A DNA stretch of 64,000 nt from Symsagittifera roscoffensis (Eukaryota > Xenacoelomorpha > Acoela > Convolutidae). A program made the translations under genes and the position numbers. The stretch covers positions 60,414,754 to 60,478,753 of the forward strand of contig NC_087065.1 in assembly GCF_963678635.1 (NCBI RefSeq), in the 5' to 3' direction. The notes below the pieces were generated by a model. It saw nothing but the letters and a program-made list of their open reading frames with translations. It was not told the origin of the DNA and searched no databases. Each line of letters begins with the position of its first letter. Positions within the stretch are counted from its first letter, which is position 1. Positions 25,601-40,600 of the stretch are shown here, one piece after another.

Positions 25601-28600
25601 TCCATACGGATACAGTACATACCAATATGAACTGTTATCCATTCGGATATACTAGAACTATGTTTATCTAAAACATTACATCCATCCCAAGTGCTAACCA
25701 TATATACTTATGTAACACTATGTAAACTGAACTATATAGAAGTCTGATCTAAATTAAGTACCTATTAAACCTAACACCATATTCAATAGTTATTTATGAG
25801 TCTCTGTCTCTCTCATGATTTCGAGGTCAGATTCGAATCAGACTTAACTTTCTAAACTGAATTTAAGTTGCTCTCAATCTATTCGTATTCCAATTCTTAG
25901 TTAGCGATTAAGCATAGACTTTGACTATCGAGATTACACAGTATATACCTCACCTAACGGCTGAGGGTATAACATGGCGCAGCCAGCACTCACAACAAAA
26001 AACCCACTAGGTATCGCCCCATTCTGGCAAAAAGCCTCGGCGGAACCGCCAACAGAGTGGGAGAAGTGGAACCAGCAACTCTACTTAGGAATTGTCGCAA
26101 AAGATGGCATAAACCTACAAAAGCTGTTACGAGATCCACCTGCAATAAGAAAACCGCACGAACCTGGTTATGAACTTCCTATAGAAGGGGAAACTCAAGC
26201 ACAAACCAGGGACAGGTTAATACGTAATCAAGAAAAAAAGATACAATGGGATAACCAATGTGCCCAATTGGACAATTTGGGACCCACCGTGGATGGAATA
26301 CCATGGGAGGAAGCCGACATAAAAGTCAGAAGCTACATATACCTAAGCCTAGGTAACGAAGGTCAGAGACGCTTGAACCAACACTACCCAGACCTAAAGA
26401 TACAAGAAATATCAACAAGAGCATTCTGGGATCGTTTGGAACATCTTTTCATTAAAGACCATAATGTTACATTTGACAGATACGAGGCATTTACACGAAA
26501 GCAGAATAAAACAGAAACACTGGAACAGTTCCACTGCGGTCTCACGGAATTAGTCATCAAAGGAAATTTCAAATGTCCTAATTGCAACAATAACACGTTA
26601 GAAACAGAAATTATCCGAGACTTATTCACAGCAAATATGACAAATGATGAAGTACAAAAAGATTTACTAGCTGAGACCAAAACCCCGGAGCAAGCGTTCG
26701 AATATGCAATACGCAGGGAAAAGGGACTGGAAAACCAAATCCAAATCCGCAAGCAGGGTTCATCGTCATTTCCTTCTCAACAGACGGGCATAAAAACCGA
26801 ACCAGTTGGGTTCATCCAAAGACGAGGTGGGGACCCTTACCGTAACAACAGAAGAGGTAACAACAGAGGTCGAGGACAATCACAGCGGGGAAGCTCGCAA
26901 CGACCAGATAGAGACAGGAAACAATCTTGTTTTAAGTGTGGTAATCCGTTCGGACCCGGTCACCTTCAACAATGTCCAGCAAAGGACAAGATTTGCAATA
27001 AATGCACAAAACGAGGACACTACGCAAGACTCTGTAATTCCCCAAACGTTAATGCTATCAGTGAAGAAACAAATCCCGAAGTAAACATCCAGGACACCGA
27101 CATAGCGGCGTATGTTGACTACCTCCAAGCAGGGGACGTCGCTCCGGGGTGGGAGCTCATACATCCAGAGGACAATAGCGTAAATGCTGTACATTTCGAA
27201 GAGGAAACGGCAGGAAATTTATCAACAAACGACTTAATAGGACATCTCATCCGAGTCAGAATTGGGAAACACAATATTACCTTCATTGCAGACACAGGAT
27301 CTCCAACATCGTTTGTAAATAACAAAACAGCGGCCATTTTGGAAAATACGGTGCCACGAGCTCGTCGTATTCAACTCAATCAAAATGACGAGGCTAATAG
27401 AATGGTATGCTACAATGGTTACAAAATTCCCGCGTTCGGCAGGCTGATTGCCCCTATAGAATCAGGAGGGTGGACAATCAACACGGCGCCATTTGTGGTG
27501 CTGGATGATAAACGGGCAAAGATCTTGGGTCGAAATTTGCTACCACAACTAGGCATTCATCTTCAACAAGAAAAACCAACTGGTAAGTCAATCAATTACA
27601 TTACAGAACCATATCAATCGGACACGGCCATCACAAATTGGGTTAAATCAACATACCCGGGGTTGTGCACACGCATTGGTTGGTCAAAAAACCACGTAGT
27701 TCATACCAAATTCCTACATGACTTCAAAGCACTGCAACAAAAAGGACGCCGGATCCCGATTCATATTCAAGAAAAGGTTGAACAAGAACTAAAATCCTTG
27801 ATAGACCAAGGCCATATCATGAAACTCGACAGCTGTAGCGACAAACAATTTATTAGTCCAATCGTAATAACGGTCAAGAAAGATTATTCAATAAAATTAG
27901 CAATAGACTCAAAACAAATCAACAAAGCGATACATAAAAACAAGTACCAGATGCCTAACATCGACGTCCTGCTCGATAATGTGGCACAATCAGCTCAAGA
28001 GGGTACTGGAAAACCAGGTACAACATATTTTTCTACCATTGACCTCCGATATGCTTATAGCCAATTAAAATTAGATGAAAAAACTAAAACGCAGTGTAAC
28101 TTTAGTATAATTGGTGGACAAGCGACGGGAACATATCAGTTCCAAACAGGATTTTACGGGCTCACGGACATGCCCGCAGAATTCCAAAAAGCCATTGATC
28201 TGACGTTAAACAACGAAAAAGATACTTTCGCGTTTCTAGATGATATATTAATTATATCGCACGGAACGAAAGAACAACACACTAACAAACTAAAAAAGGT
28301 ATTAGATAAACTGGATCAAGAAAATATGGCGATTTCCTTAAACAAATGCAAATTCGGATGTAAAGAGGTCGAATGGCTGGGATTCATCATAAATGAATAC
28401 GGGACAATACCATTACACAAGAAAACTGAGGCGATCACAAATCTACAACACCCTAAAACTTTCAAACAACTCAAAAGTTTTATGGGTTCAATTCATCATC
28501 TAAATAAATTTATACCAAACCTAGCACAACTGTGCACACCATTGAGGCCACTCTTATCTTCTTCTTCTAAATTCCATTTTATGTGGAATGAAAAACATGA

Positions 28601-31600
28601 AGAGGCATTTCAAACAATTCTGACAGCGGTGCGAAACATCACAGAAAATCGTCATTTCGTGAGTAACCGAGAAACATGAGTAGTCTGTGACGCCAGCCGC
28701 GAGGGTATTGGAGCTGCTCTCGAACAAGAAACGCCCGACGGATGGGCTACGGTAGCGTACGCGTCCAGATTTCTAAACGCATGTGAAAACAAATATTCGG
28801 TAAATGAATTGGAACTCCTAGCGGCAGTATGGGCTATTGATCATTTTAAATACTATCTGTATGGCCGCCGATTCACACTAATTACGGACCATCAAGCTCT
28901 GGCAGTGCCCTAAATAGTAATAAAAGTAATAAAACATATCAAAGTCGCCTAACTAGATGGATTGACCGTCTTATTCCATTTGATTTTGACATCAAACACC
29001 TTTCCGGCAGTAAAATGGGCTTAATAGATTATATTTCGCGCCATCCGGTAGGAAAACCACAACCACCCGCATATTGGGATGAACATTTCGTGGTCGCACT
29101 TATTGATGATTTCATTTCTTGCCTGGAATTTCAAGACAGCACTATAGCTAATATCGAAATGAACGAAAATCCAAACGGATTTAAACACACAGCACAGCTC
29201 GACCGGAACGAAAACTCTAATCGTTCAAATTCGCATACAAAAGAAACACAGTGCGCTGTTAACGATCATTCTCTAACAAACAGTCACTCTCTTTCACACT
29301 CAAAAATTTCAAATTACTCAAATCTCTCTCAGTCACATCCAATTCTTTCAAAGTTTTACTCGATAAATTCATACAGTTGCAATCAGCCCTCAATAGAAAA
29401 AGCACGGAAAGAAGAAACATCATTTATTAATCAACAAGTGTACCCTAAGTTAACACCCCCCCGATCCAGTAACAGACAAAATGAGTCGCCAACTTCAGAC
29501 AGGAATGTCACTACCCCCTTTCAAAAGAATTATGCGGAAATGCCACAGCGGCCAACAAACCAATTTATCGATTCCACCCACTAAGATCACATCATTGAAC
29601 GAATTATCAGATGAACCAGGCCGATCAACACTGTCATTTAGCGATGTGCGATACCAGATAATTCCTTCAAAAGATAGCTTCACATTCACAAGAAAATCGG
29701 ACCAAATATGTCAGACAGACCCACCTGAGGAGCAAACGGTGTGCCAAGCCATCTCTATGGAGGATGAAGATGTACCACTGTTCCGAAAGAACCTAAGAAA
29801 GGCACTAGATGTAGAATTTATTGCGTCCGCAACAAAACGAGATAGAAACCTCCAGCCCCTGATCAACATGATCCGGAACCAAAAATGGGAGCAAATAAAA
29901 GCCTGTTACGGTCCTTATTTCTATAACGTGCGAAACCGTCTGTCGGTTCAAGACAATGTGCTGCTATATGACGATAGAGTAGTAATTCCGAAGCAGCTTA
30001 GACAGATTATTCTTGACTCAATTCATTTGACCCACCCAGGACAAGGCAGTATGCTGGAAGCTGCCAAACATATTTGGTACCCATTCCTACATCGTGACAT
30101 AGTAACGGCAGCACAGAATTGCAAGGAGTGCCGCACCAAAGGTAAGAATCTTCGGGTGATATCTGGAAAAAAACACTATACTAACCTTGACGCCGTAGTA
30201 GAACCAAACGAGGAAATCCAATTGGATTTCGCTGGACCTCTACCGGACGAAAACAATAAAGACGTGTACATTCTAGTTGGGGTAGACAGATTCTCGCAAT
30301 TCCCTTACGCAAAAGTGGTAACGAATAACAAAGCAGACACAATCATAAGGTTTATGCAAACACATTTGGTTAACCAAGGGGTACCAAGGAATATCAGGTG
30401 CGACCAAGCTCAAGGGTTTCGGGCTAAAAAATTTAGAATCTACTGTAAGAGCAATAATATTAAGTTAATATTCACCCCAGTGGATGACCATCGCTCAATG
30501 GGAATGGTAGAAAGACTAATTCGAACTTTGAAAACTCGTCTCTCTATAATGAAGATCGATAAAAACAACACACCGTACAAACTAGCGTCAGATGTAGCGG
30601 AATTAATCAAAACACTACGTATTACCCCACACGCAACAACAAAAATTACGCCGTTTGAAGCGCACTACGGGCGTAAACCAAACACAACACTAACTAATAT
30701 TTGCACTACACCTAAAATTTCTAGTCTCTCATGGGAAAATACAAAACTTTCGTGCCTAGATGAGAAAATGCTCACAAAACCTGCCCTCACGCCGGAGGCC
30801 ATCTGGAATAGGGAAACCAATAGCGAGGATGAACTCAGTGTGGTGTACAAGCAAACGTACCTTCCCGAACCATCGTGTGAACCAGCGGAACCATCCTCAC
30901 AGGCGGTTAGAAGCAAAACCCTAGGACGAACACCACATAGACAGACTCCCTCCGAGACAAAGAAGCAAATCTCACTGGCGGACACAGACGAAGATGAACT
31001 GTTCGACCAGGCCTTGCTACGAAAGTTTCCAATAGGTGCGCACCTTCCGCTTAATAATATACCGTATGATTTACAAAAAGTAAAACGGTCCTTTTTCGCA
31101 GAAAACCCAAAACATGACATAGCAAATATTAGAACACGAAAACCAATTCGGTGGCTTACACAACAGGAAAAACATAGAATAGAAAGAGCTCCCTTGGTGT
31201 TCCTAAAAGAGCGATTTAAAGGACCCCAAAAAACTATAGACCCGGCGTTAGGAAAACGCATTGAACAAGTAGCTCGAAAATCGGGCACCATTGCACGCAA
31301 AACAAAAAATCCAGGGGTATTTGGGCCACAATTCAAAGTTATTGAAAACGGGTCAATAATTAACTACTCCCCGCACACGGCATGGGTTCGAGAGGACGGA
31401 AAACAACCAAGGGTCATAAGGCACGACGGACTAGCATTTGTACCTGACCCAAGGGTGTACGGTAAATGTAGACCGGCACAACTAAAAGATTTCGTAGCAT
31501 ACAAACACTTACCAAGAGCAAAATCCCGTATTTTAGACAAAGACATCAATCAGAATGAACCAACAGGCTCAAAATTCCCAAAGAAGAAAACAGTAGACCA

Positions 31601-34600
31601 TGGAAACCGGGGGGGGGGAAAACTCAACAGCAACAACAAGCCCAAAACGGAAACCACCCAAGAATGTCGAGGAACTTATTCGACAAACAACCAGCAGACG
31701 GAAACTAGGACATGATAGGATTCACAGGATAATCCCAACAACAGCTAAAGCCCCGACGACAAAGACCCAAACGTCAACCAAAAATCTAAAGTCACCAAGC
31801 CGAAAAGGTCAAGGCAGCCCGAATAAGATACGCAAGGAGGCAAACAAAAACATAGAATTCGAATGTGACACATCAATTTCCATCTCATCAGACGACCCAA
31901 TAATCCAGGAATTGAGACAATCACCGCAAATGCCGCCAGCCAAAAAAGTAGATCGGAAAACCACGCCGCCACAAGATACGAATGCCAGCAAAAAATCACA
32001 ATCATCAGTTCCAAACCGTAGATCAACACGAACCAAAACAAGCGCCCTGGCACTAAAATTCGGTAATGCAATCCCGATCAATACAATCACAAAGAGCACT
32101 CCAGTTAATGAAGTATGCCTCATAACGGTGCAACAAGATAAAACAGAACCAACTGGCCAGACAATCACTGTCCAGGAATCCTCAACAGACATAGAGTGTA
32201 TAGAAATCGAATCAGGTGACAAAACACCGTGCCAATCATCGGAGAAAACACCAGAACAGATGAGGGTTACAGAATCTTGTGAAGGTACAGGCGGCCCAAC
32301 GGAAGCGGTATATGAACCCATACATACCGTAAGAACACCAACGAAATCACACACACACACGGCGTCACCACAAAGTAGCCCACGAACTAATTTCGCATCA
32401 GGATTAGATACGTCAACTACGTCTCTTAGCCCAAATAACCCCCAACAACGAGCGATTAGTTCACGTTACGTCATAGGTAGATCGAATGAAACGTCATGCT
32501 CTCCGGACAAATCCTTCATTGACAACTTTAACGATGCCATGAAAATACTCCAATCCATCTCTCCACCCAAAAACTCAATGACTTTCCAGAGGGAATACGA
32601 AAAACAAGAGCGACCTACTAAACGTACAAGAAAATACGCAAACGAGGAGAATAACAACAAGCCGAGCACTACACAAACCCCACAGACATCATCGGAAGCA
32701 TATACTCAACAGATATCGAAATTATCATTGGATGGAAACGACCCCAAAACTTCACACAAGGACGCTACGGATAATTCAAAAGATATATGATGTATTCATC
32801 ATATAAGAAACAAGGGGAATGTTATCCATACGGATACAGTACATACCAATATGAACTGTTATCCATTCGGATATACTAGAACTATGTTTATCTAAAACAT
32901 TACATCCATCCCAAGTGCTAACCATATATACTTATGTAACACTATGTAAACTGAACTATATAGAAGTCTGATCTAAATTAAGTACCTATTAAACCTAACA
33001 CCATATTCAATAGTTATTTATGAGTCTCTGTCTCTCTCATGATTTCGAGGTCAGATTCGAATCAGACTTAACTTTCTAAACTGAATTTAAGTTGCTCTCA
33101 ATCTATTCGTATTCCAATTCTTAGTTAGCGATTAAGCATAGATTTTGACTATCGAGATTACACAGTATATACCTCACCTAACGGCTGAGGGTATAACAAA
33201 CAGATTGGAGCCTGCGCTTCTTAGAGTTCGCTTTTGTTAACCTATCAACCAACCAAGGAGACCTTCAAACTATCAAGGAGACAATCCGCTACGTGTGAAC
33301 TAATTAGGTTTTTGACCTTGAATGTTGGATAATGGTCGGATAGTTTACTTGTTTGAGAACTGAACTATTGCAGTAGTCTTTATAGTTACTCACTCTGACA
33401 GGTGTAGTGTTTGAGTCCTAGCGAGAATGCGTCACTCTCCTCTTGTTGGTCATCTGTGACCAGCTTCAAGGTCAGTTCGTCGAACTTCTGCTCTGGTTCA
33501 AAGGTCACACTCACAGTCTCATTTGTGGCTGGAAGTGCCACACTCGTTAGACCCTGGACAAAATATCAGATATCGGTTATTCTTTACACTTTTTGTTAAT
33601 AACTTCATCAGTTGTTTTTCATTAACTAACAAATGGTCATGTTTACAGAAAATTTTGAATAAATAAATTCGATTCGAAAAAAGACAAAAAACCAATTTAA
33701 TGGTCTTTTAATAACCTTATTTCATTTTCGTTAGTAACAAAAATATATGATTTCATTTTTGTAAGTTTTAAAAGTTTTTAGCTTTTATTTGAATTGAATC
33801 AACCATTTTTTCAATTGCAATACTTCAACCCATAAAACAAGCTGTTTCCTTTACTTTACAAAATAGTTCAGCTAAATGGTATCGCTGGTCCAAGGACTAA
33901 CAGGTACAAAAATGTTTAGCATTAATTACGTGCAACCAACGGCATAGTTACCTGCAACGAAAACGGACATAGTTCGTTTCAACAAGGCGAAAACGGACAT
34001 CGTTCTACTGAAAAAGTCAAAGACGGACATCGTTCGACCGTTTTGGTCGAATCATGAGTCGAGTACCTCAACCCGGGAACCACCGACCTGCGTGTTAGCC
34101 TAGGGTTGTTGCTTGCAATGTCATTAAAGTGAGTTTAGCTTACAAGGACACTCTTGACATCAGCAGTGACGGCCTCTTCCTCTGTTGGGTTCAACTCCTC
34201 GAACAGCAACAAGCCCTCCTCGCTCACCGTGGGAACCCAGACAGTCTCAAGTCCATCTTGCACTCCACTGAGGAAGAACTTCCACTTGGACAGGTCTTTG
34301 GGGGGAGTGGACAGTTGCACGTTGATCACGTACTCGGTCTAGTCCATCAAAAAACTATGCGTTATTGTTTAATATAAGGTACCTCTAACGTGTATGAATA
34401 AAAATACCAAGAAAACTTTAAAATTAGGCTTAATTTCGAGCGCTGGATGATCTAAATTTTATTCACAGCAATAATGAAAAATAACAACTTTCAAATTTCG
34501 TTTATTTGTACTGAAACCAGAAAAACTCCGGTCTCTGCAGCACAAATTATTTCGATGTTTTCTGTTTTCTAAAACAAATGCAATATCAATGTGAAAAACG

Positions 34601-37600
34601 ACAGTTTACCGATTCAATTTTCTGACTGCATTTTATGTTGTTTGATTAATTTATACATTATGACAGGAGTAGATGATTTCTGCTGACCTCTGGCACGATG
34701 AGTTGTTCCACCACATCTGTGACATCATCGGCAGTCTTCTCCACTGTCTGGTCGTCCACTGGGTTGTAGTAGCAGAGGAACTTAGTGGTGGTAGAAGAGC
34801 CACCCAGAGTTGTCGCAACTGTAGTAGGATCTAGTCGAGAAAAAAACATGATCAGAATATCCAGTCTTATTTTTTGTCCATCGCTTATCTTTGTATTGGA
34901 AAAAAGACTAAATTGTGCAATATCTTTTTTTTGTATCGATAAAATGAAATGAGCATGATTTCATCTGATTTAATTCGTCAGATTTCTTAAATTTTTTCTA
35001 CGAAAAATATACGATTTGGCAAAAACTATATTAACTAACGTCCACATCCGTGAACCGAATAGGATGCTGAAGCGAACTTCTCGCAGACTACGCCAACGTC
35101 CGGGTAGACGACAATAAACACCCTTGTGGCGTCGTAAGTCTCCGCATCATCTTCACTGAAGTGAACTTCGATGACCCCGTCACTGTCATCATCACTCACA
35201 CCGAACAGCTGAACAAAATCAGTCTCACGATGAAAACAGGGGGTCGAATCCCTCTTGACGCACCTTTTTTGCACCTTTTAGGCATGTTTTTTTTTAAAAA
35301 ATCCATACCGTCTAAAAGTACTAAGCAGAACAAATAACAGGTAACGAATTTGTATCATCCCACATAATATTGAATAATATCAGCTTTATAGCATAGAACA
35401 GCTTGAATCCTATAACAGCTTATAACATTCGCAGTGATTTAGAAACCTTACCTTGATTCCAGCATCTGAAGTTTCGTCCTTGCTCTTGAAATCCGGAGTT
35501 TTTGGTTTTGCGCTCGGAACCAGTGTCGGCACTCCGAAATCATTTGTCGCTTCGCTCAGTTCCGAGTACACGAGGTCGCCGTCTTCGTCTGTCGTCTCGA
35601 GCACGACTCGGATGTTCATGCTGAAGTCGACTCCGTATGACACGTCACTCGAGATAGATATGCCGGTCAACTGAAGAGAAAAAAAAAGTTTTGAGCAATT
35701 ATCTGACTTCGGCAAGCAGATGTCTTAGAGCAATAAAGAAAAAATTGAGAGCCACTGAAGAAATTTTTAGGTCTAAAACAACGAACTTGAAAATCACTGA
35801 TCGAAAATATCGATTCGATATTTCATGATCATAGAATTAGCTTTGCATATTTAAATGGCGGAGTTATAATGTTAAAAATTGTTTTTTTTTGGAAGTAGCA
35901 AAACTGAAAAAAAAAAATCAAAAATATCTGAAAACGCTTGCAAAAAACCAATAAACCTAGCATATTAAAGCGATTCCCCGAATATCCTGCATCAGTAGCG
36001 GATATAGGTGAAGCGAACGAGTTATCCCCTCCCCTCCCCCCATCCCCCCTCAGGGATTCGACCCCTTGCCGACCCAAAGGGTCCCCCATTTGTACTATTT
36101 TGAGATATCCATTTTTGGACGACTGGCCTTAAATTTTTTGAAAAAGTTGCCTGCGGCGCAGAAAATTTGGTCAATCTAGGGTCTTTATAGTGATTTGAAA
36201 GAGCTCAGAAAATCAATGATCGACCTAAAAAAAACTGTAAAAGTTAGCACCAACAAATACTATATTTTGAGATGTCTGAATTAAGAAAAATGTATATGGA
36301 TAATTTCAGTGCACTGACTTGGGAGAGTTCTGAGAGAGGTATCTCTTTGACGAAGTAGTCCATGCCCTCGTCCTCCATGTCCACTTCACAGTCCTCACTG
36401 CTCGTCAGACCCTCTGAGTCACCATCGGACACCGACTGCACCTCCTGGAAGTCCTCCATTCCCTCTTCGCAGGGGGAAGGGGGCTGAGGAGGGGTGGTGG
36501 ATAGAACTGTTGTCGTGGGTTCTGCAATTAAATATGACATTGAAATATCTCGTTAAAAGGAAATTCAGAATATATATTCTCAAGAGTGTCTCTTGTCTAT
36601 CAGCTATTATGTCAGTCGCCGAAAGTGGGAAGTAACTTCTTTGGTTTTGGATAGTCTTTGTACGGGCACCAAATCACGCACCAAAAAAACGTCCGCTACC
36701 GCCTCTTATTTTTTATTGATCCGACCATTGAAAATGGGGAGGAACTTTGTATTCGGGTGTTTTATTTTTTTTCTCCTTTTTGTTTTCCACGCAAACCAGG
36801 TACCACAAATAATGATCGGACTAGGTTGAGTGATATATCATTTTAAAGTCCTTTCAACCGTGATTCAAACGACATTAAAAAAATTTCAAAAAAATTTCTC
36901 AGTATCGAGAAAAACTGGTTTAAAATTTTTGATTTTTATTTCAATTTCGAGCAAATAAAGCGAGCAAGCAGGCTTATAACAGCTTTTTTTATGCTTAATT
37001 TAGCCCGGGAAACTTAGATTCAAGCAAGTAAATTAAGTTTTTGGATTATTTTAGCGCCATTTTAGAATCAAAAACTTCAAAAAAAAATCAAACCTTTTCT
37101 GCAAAAAAAAATTTCTGCAAAAAATGTTTTTTAATTTATTTTTTGTTTTTCTAGTCATTTTTCTAAAGAAAAACTCGTATCCAATTTGCCTCTATTACTA
37201 TGACTGTCGAATATGCCTAAATTGTAGTTTTACGTCAGATCCTTTTATCACACCACGCAGAAAAAACTACACTATTTAAAAAAAAAATTGTAGTTTTTTT
37301 AAAGTCTATGATCGGGACATTTTGTGCCACTTGCTAATCGGCTATTCTCATTGTTTATTATTGAATTGAAATTCGCTTATCTTTCAAAAAGATTTATCAT
37401 TACATTTTGCGGCTTTTTCCAATTTTATCAGCGTTTTTTTTTTTTTTCAGTTTAAAAATTATAGTGTGGTCTTTTCGATTTATTAAAATTGTAGCTCAGT
37501 CTTTCTTATTTATTTGTAGCGTAGTCTTTCCTATTCATCAAGATTATTAATAATCTAGGAGCGATTCTAAAATTTTAATTATCTCATACTGTAGCATCCG

Positions 37601-40600
37601 ACAAGAGACAGATCGACAATTCCCTCTTCACATCCCTTGACGCCCACTGTGATTGATTTGACGACTATGGCAGCACCCTCGTCTGAGAAGAAAATGGAAC
37701 CTCCTTCGATGGATTCAGCATCAAACCACTGAGGCTGAAACGAAAATTTAATCGACTAGAAAACCATGTCACAAATAGCGTTATAATCACTTATAGTCTC
37801 TTGGTGATCCAGAAACGAGTCAAATAACATCGCGAAGTCTTATGAATGCAACTGAGATTCAACGAATTTAAGTATAGTAATAAAGGTATTAATTGTGAGC
37901 AGTTTTTTTAGCCGGGCTTCTGGTTTTGATATCGGTGGACGATTTTCGTCAATGAATTGTTGTTTAAAGCAAATTTCAAAACTTTTGTAATAATATCTGT
38001 GCGACCTCAATATGCGTGAACTTTATTGAAAATGCGGATCTTTTTAACTGTTCTCCCCCTATTGCAAAGGGGGGGGGGGTTGGTTATTAAAGAGGTTCAT
38101 TCACATCAAAATCCACATAGAGTTGGCCATTTATAATGTTCTTTTTAGGAGATTAATATTAACTGGTACCATTATAGGGAGGGGGCTGCAGTTTAAGAAA
38201 TCTGAAAATCCTCAATTATTTTGAAAGTGAATTTCATCTCGTGGCGCTCGTTTATGTGCTGGAAATATGTAGAGCTTAGTTTTGGCACAAAATATTAGCA
38301 GTTTATAGTCAACTTTTTTCGAAACAATATTGGGGAAAACTCGGCATGAGTAAAATCGTATTTATTTGTTATGCTTACTGATGATCCAGGCACACTTGAG
38401 AAAAAGGACTCTGTCTGCGATGACTGTGAAAGCGAGAACGTGTCACCGTTATCATCTGTGAAAGAGATCGACAGTTCGGTGCTCGCAGACACTCCTGCGA
38501 GATTGATCTGTATTTCCATGACTTCACTTGCCTCCTAAAACATCATTAAAGATCATGTATTTTGTATGCCCTTATGTGGTCCACATAAAACTACCCATCT
38601 AATTAGAAAACAGCTAACCTCGTATGCATATGTCTCATATGAAATAGTCCCTTTGGTTTCAGCGCAGTTAAAGCCAACATCGGGAGATGTGATTGTGGTT
38701 CCGAAAAGAACAGAAGGCTCTTGCGCTCCAGTTGTTGCTGATGACTCATAAGGTTGGCCCGCTCTAGTCACTCCTGATGGTCCTGAAGGTACGCCCGCTC
38801 CAGTAGTTGCCGATGGTCCTGAAGGTCCGCCCACTCCAGTCGTTCCTGATGGACCAGAAGGTCCGCCCGCTCCAGTAGTCGCCGATGGTCCTGAAGGTCC
38901 GCCCACTCCAGTCGTTCCTGAAGGTCCGCCCACTCCAGTCGTTCCTGATGGTCCTGAAGGTCCGCCCACTCCAGTCGTTCCTGAAGGTCCGCCCACTCCA
39001 GTCGTTCCTGATGGTCCTGAAGGTCCGCCCACTCCAGTCGTTCCTGATGGTCCAGAAGGTCCGCCCGTTCCGGTAGTCGCCGATGGACCTGAAGTTTCGC
39101 CTATCCCAGTTGTTGCTGATGGACCAGATGTTGCTCCAGCTTCTGTAGATCCGGATGGACCAGATGTTGCGCCAGCCTCAGTAGATCCGGATGGACCAGA
39201 TGTTGCACCAGCCTCAGTAGATCTGGATGGACCAGATGTTGCACCAGCCTCAGTAGATCCCGATGGACCAGATGTTGCACCAGCCTCAGTAGATCTGGAT
39301 GGACCAGATGTTGCACCAGCCTCAGTAGATCCGGATGGACCAGATGTTGCACCAGCCTCAATAGATCCGGTTGGGCCAGATGTTGCACCAGCCTCAGTAG
39401 ATCCCGATGGGCCAGATGTTGCGCCAGCCTCAGTAGATCCCGATGGGCCAGATGTTGCACCAGCCTCAGTAGATCCGGATGGACCAGATGTTGCACCAGC
39501 CTCCGTAGATCCAGATGGACCAGATGTTGCACTAGCCTCAGTAGATCCGGATGGACCAGATGTTGCGCCCGCCACGGTAGATCCGGATGGACCAGATGTT
39601 GCACCAGCCTCAGTAGAACCGGATGGGCCAGATGTTGCACCAGCCTCAGTAGATCCGGATGGACCAGATGTTGCACCAGCCTCAGTAGATCCGGATGGAC
39701 CAGATGTTGCACCAGCCTCAGTAGATCCGGATGGACCAGATGTTGCACCAGCCTCAGTAGATCCGGATGGACCAGATGTTGCACCAGCCTCAGTAGATCC
39801 GGATGGACCAGATGTTGCACCCGCCTCAGTAGATCCCGATGGGCCAGATGTTGCGCCCGACACGGTAGATCCGGATGGGCCAGTTGTTGCACCAGCTTCA
39901 GTAGATTTGGATGGGCCAGATGTTGCACCAGCCTCAGTAGATCCGGATGGGCCAGATGTTGCGCCCGCCACGGTAGATCCGGATGGGCCAGATGTTGCAC
40001 CAGCCTCAGTAGATCCGGATGGACCAGATGTTGCACCAGCCTCAGTAGATCCGGATGAACCAAATGTTGCACCAGCCCCTGTAGTTTCGGATGTACCGCC
40101 AGCCCCTGTAGTTCCAGATGGGCCGCCAGCCCCTGTGGTTTCGGATGGACCACCAGCGCCCGTAGTTCCGGATGGAATGCCAGTCCCAGTAGTTACAGAT
40201 GGACCAGCAGCTCCAGTAGTTCCAGCTGGAGCGCCAGCCGCAGTAGTTACAGATGGACTGCCAGTCCCTGTAGTTCCAGATGGACCGCCAGCCCCTGTAG
40301 TTCCAGATGGACCGCCAGCCCCTGTAGTTCCAGATGGACCGCCAGCCCCTGTAGTTTGAGATGGACCGCCAGCCCCTGTAGTTCCAGATGGACCGCCAGC
40401 CCCTGTAGTTCCAGATGGACCGCCAGCCCCTGTAGTTCCAGATGGACCGCCAGCCCCTGTAGTTCCAGATGGACCGCCAGCCTCTGTAGTTCCAGATGGA
40501 CCGCCAGCCCCTGTAGTTCCAGATGGACCGCCAGCCCCTGTAGTTCCAGATGGACTGCCAGCCCCTGTAGTTCCAGATGGACCGCCAGTCCCTGTAGTTC

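Larger units (their letters stand above)
25596..33198 (+). mobile_element. Ty3/gypsy-type LTR retrotransposon family 2, recent insertion
   Basis: 7603-bp element in the 10.3-kb intron between exons 32 and 33, antisense to the host gene. LTRs of 379 bp (25596-25974 and 32820-33198) begin TGTTATCC and end TATAACA; I see one difference between them. A perfect 5-bp target duplication, AACAG, lies at 25591-25595 and 33199-33203. The gag N-terminus, zinc knuckles and RT clearly resemble family 1, but the two are too diverged to be copies of each other. The coding region has one in-frame stop and three frame changes. Confidence 0.95.
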
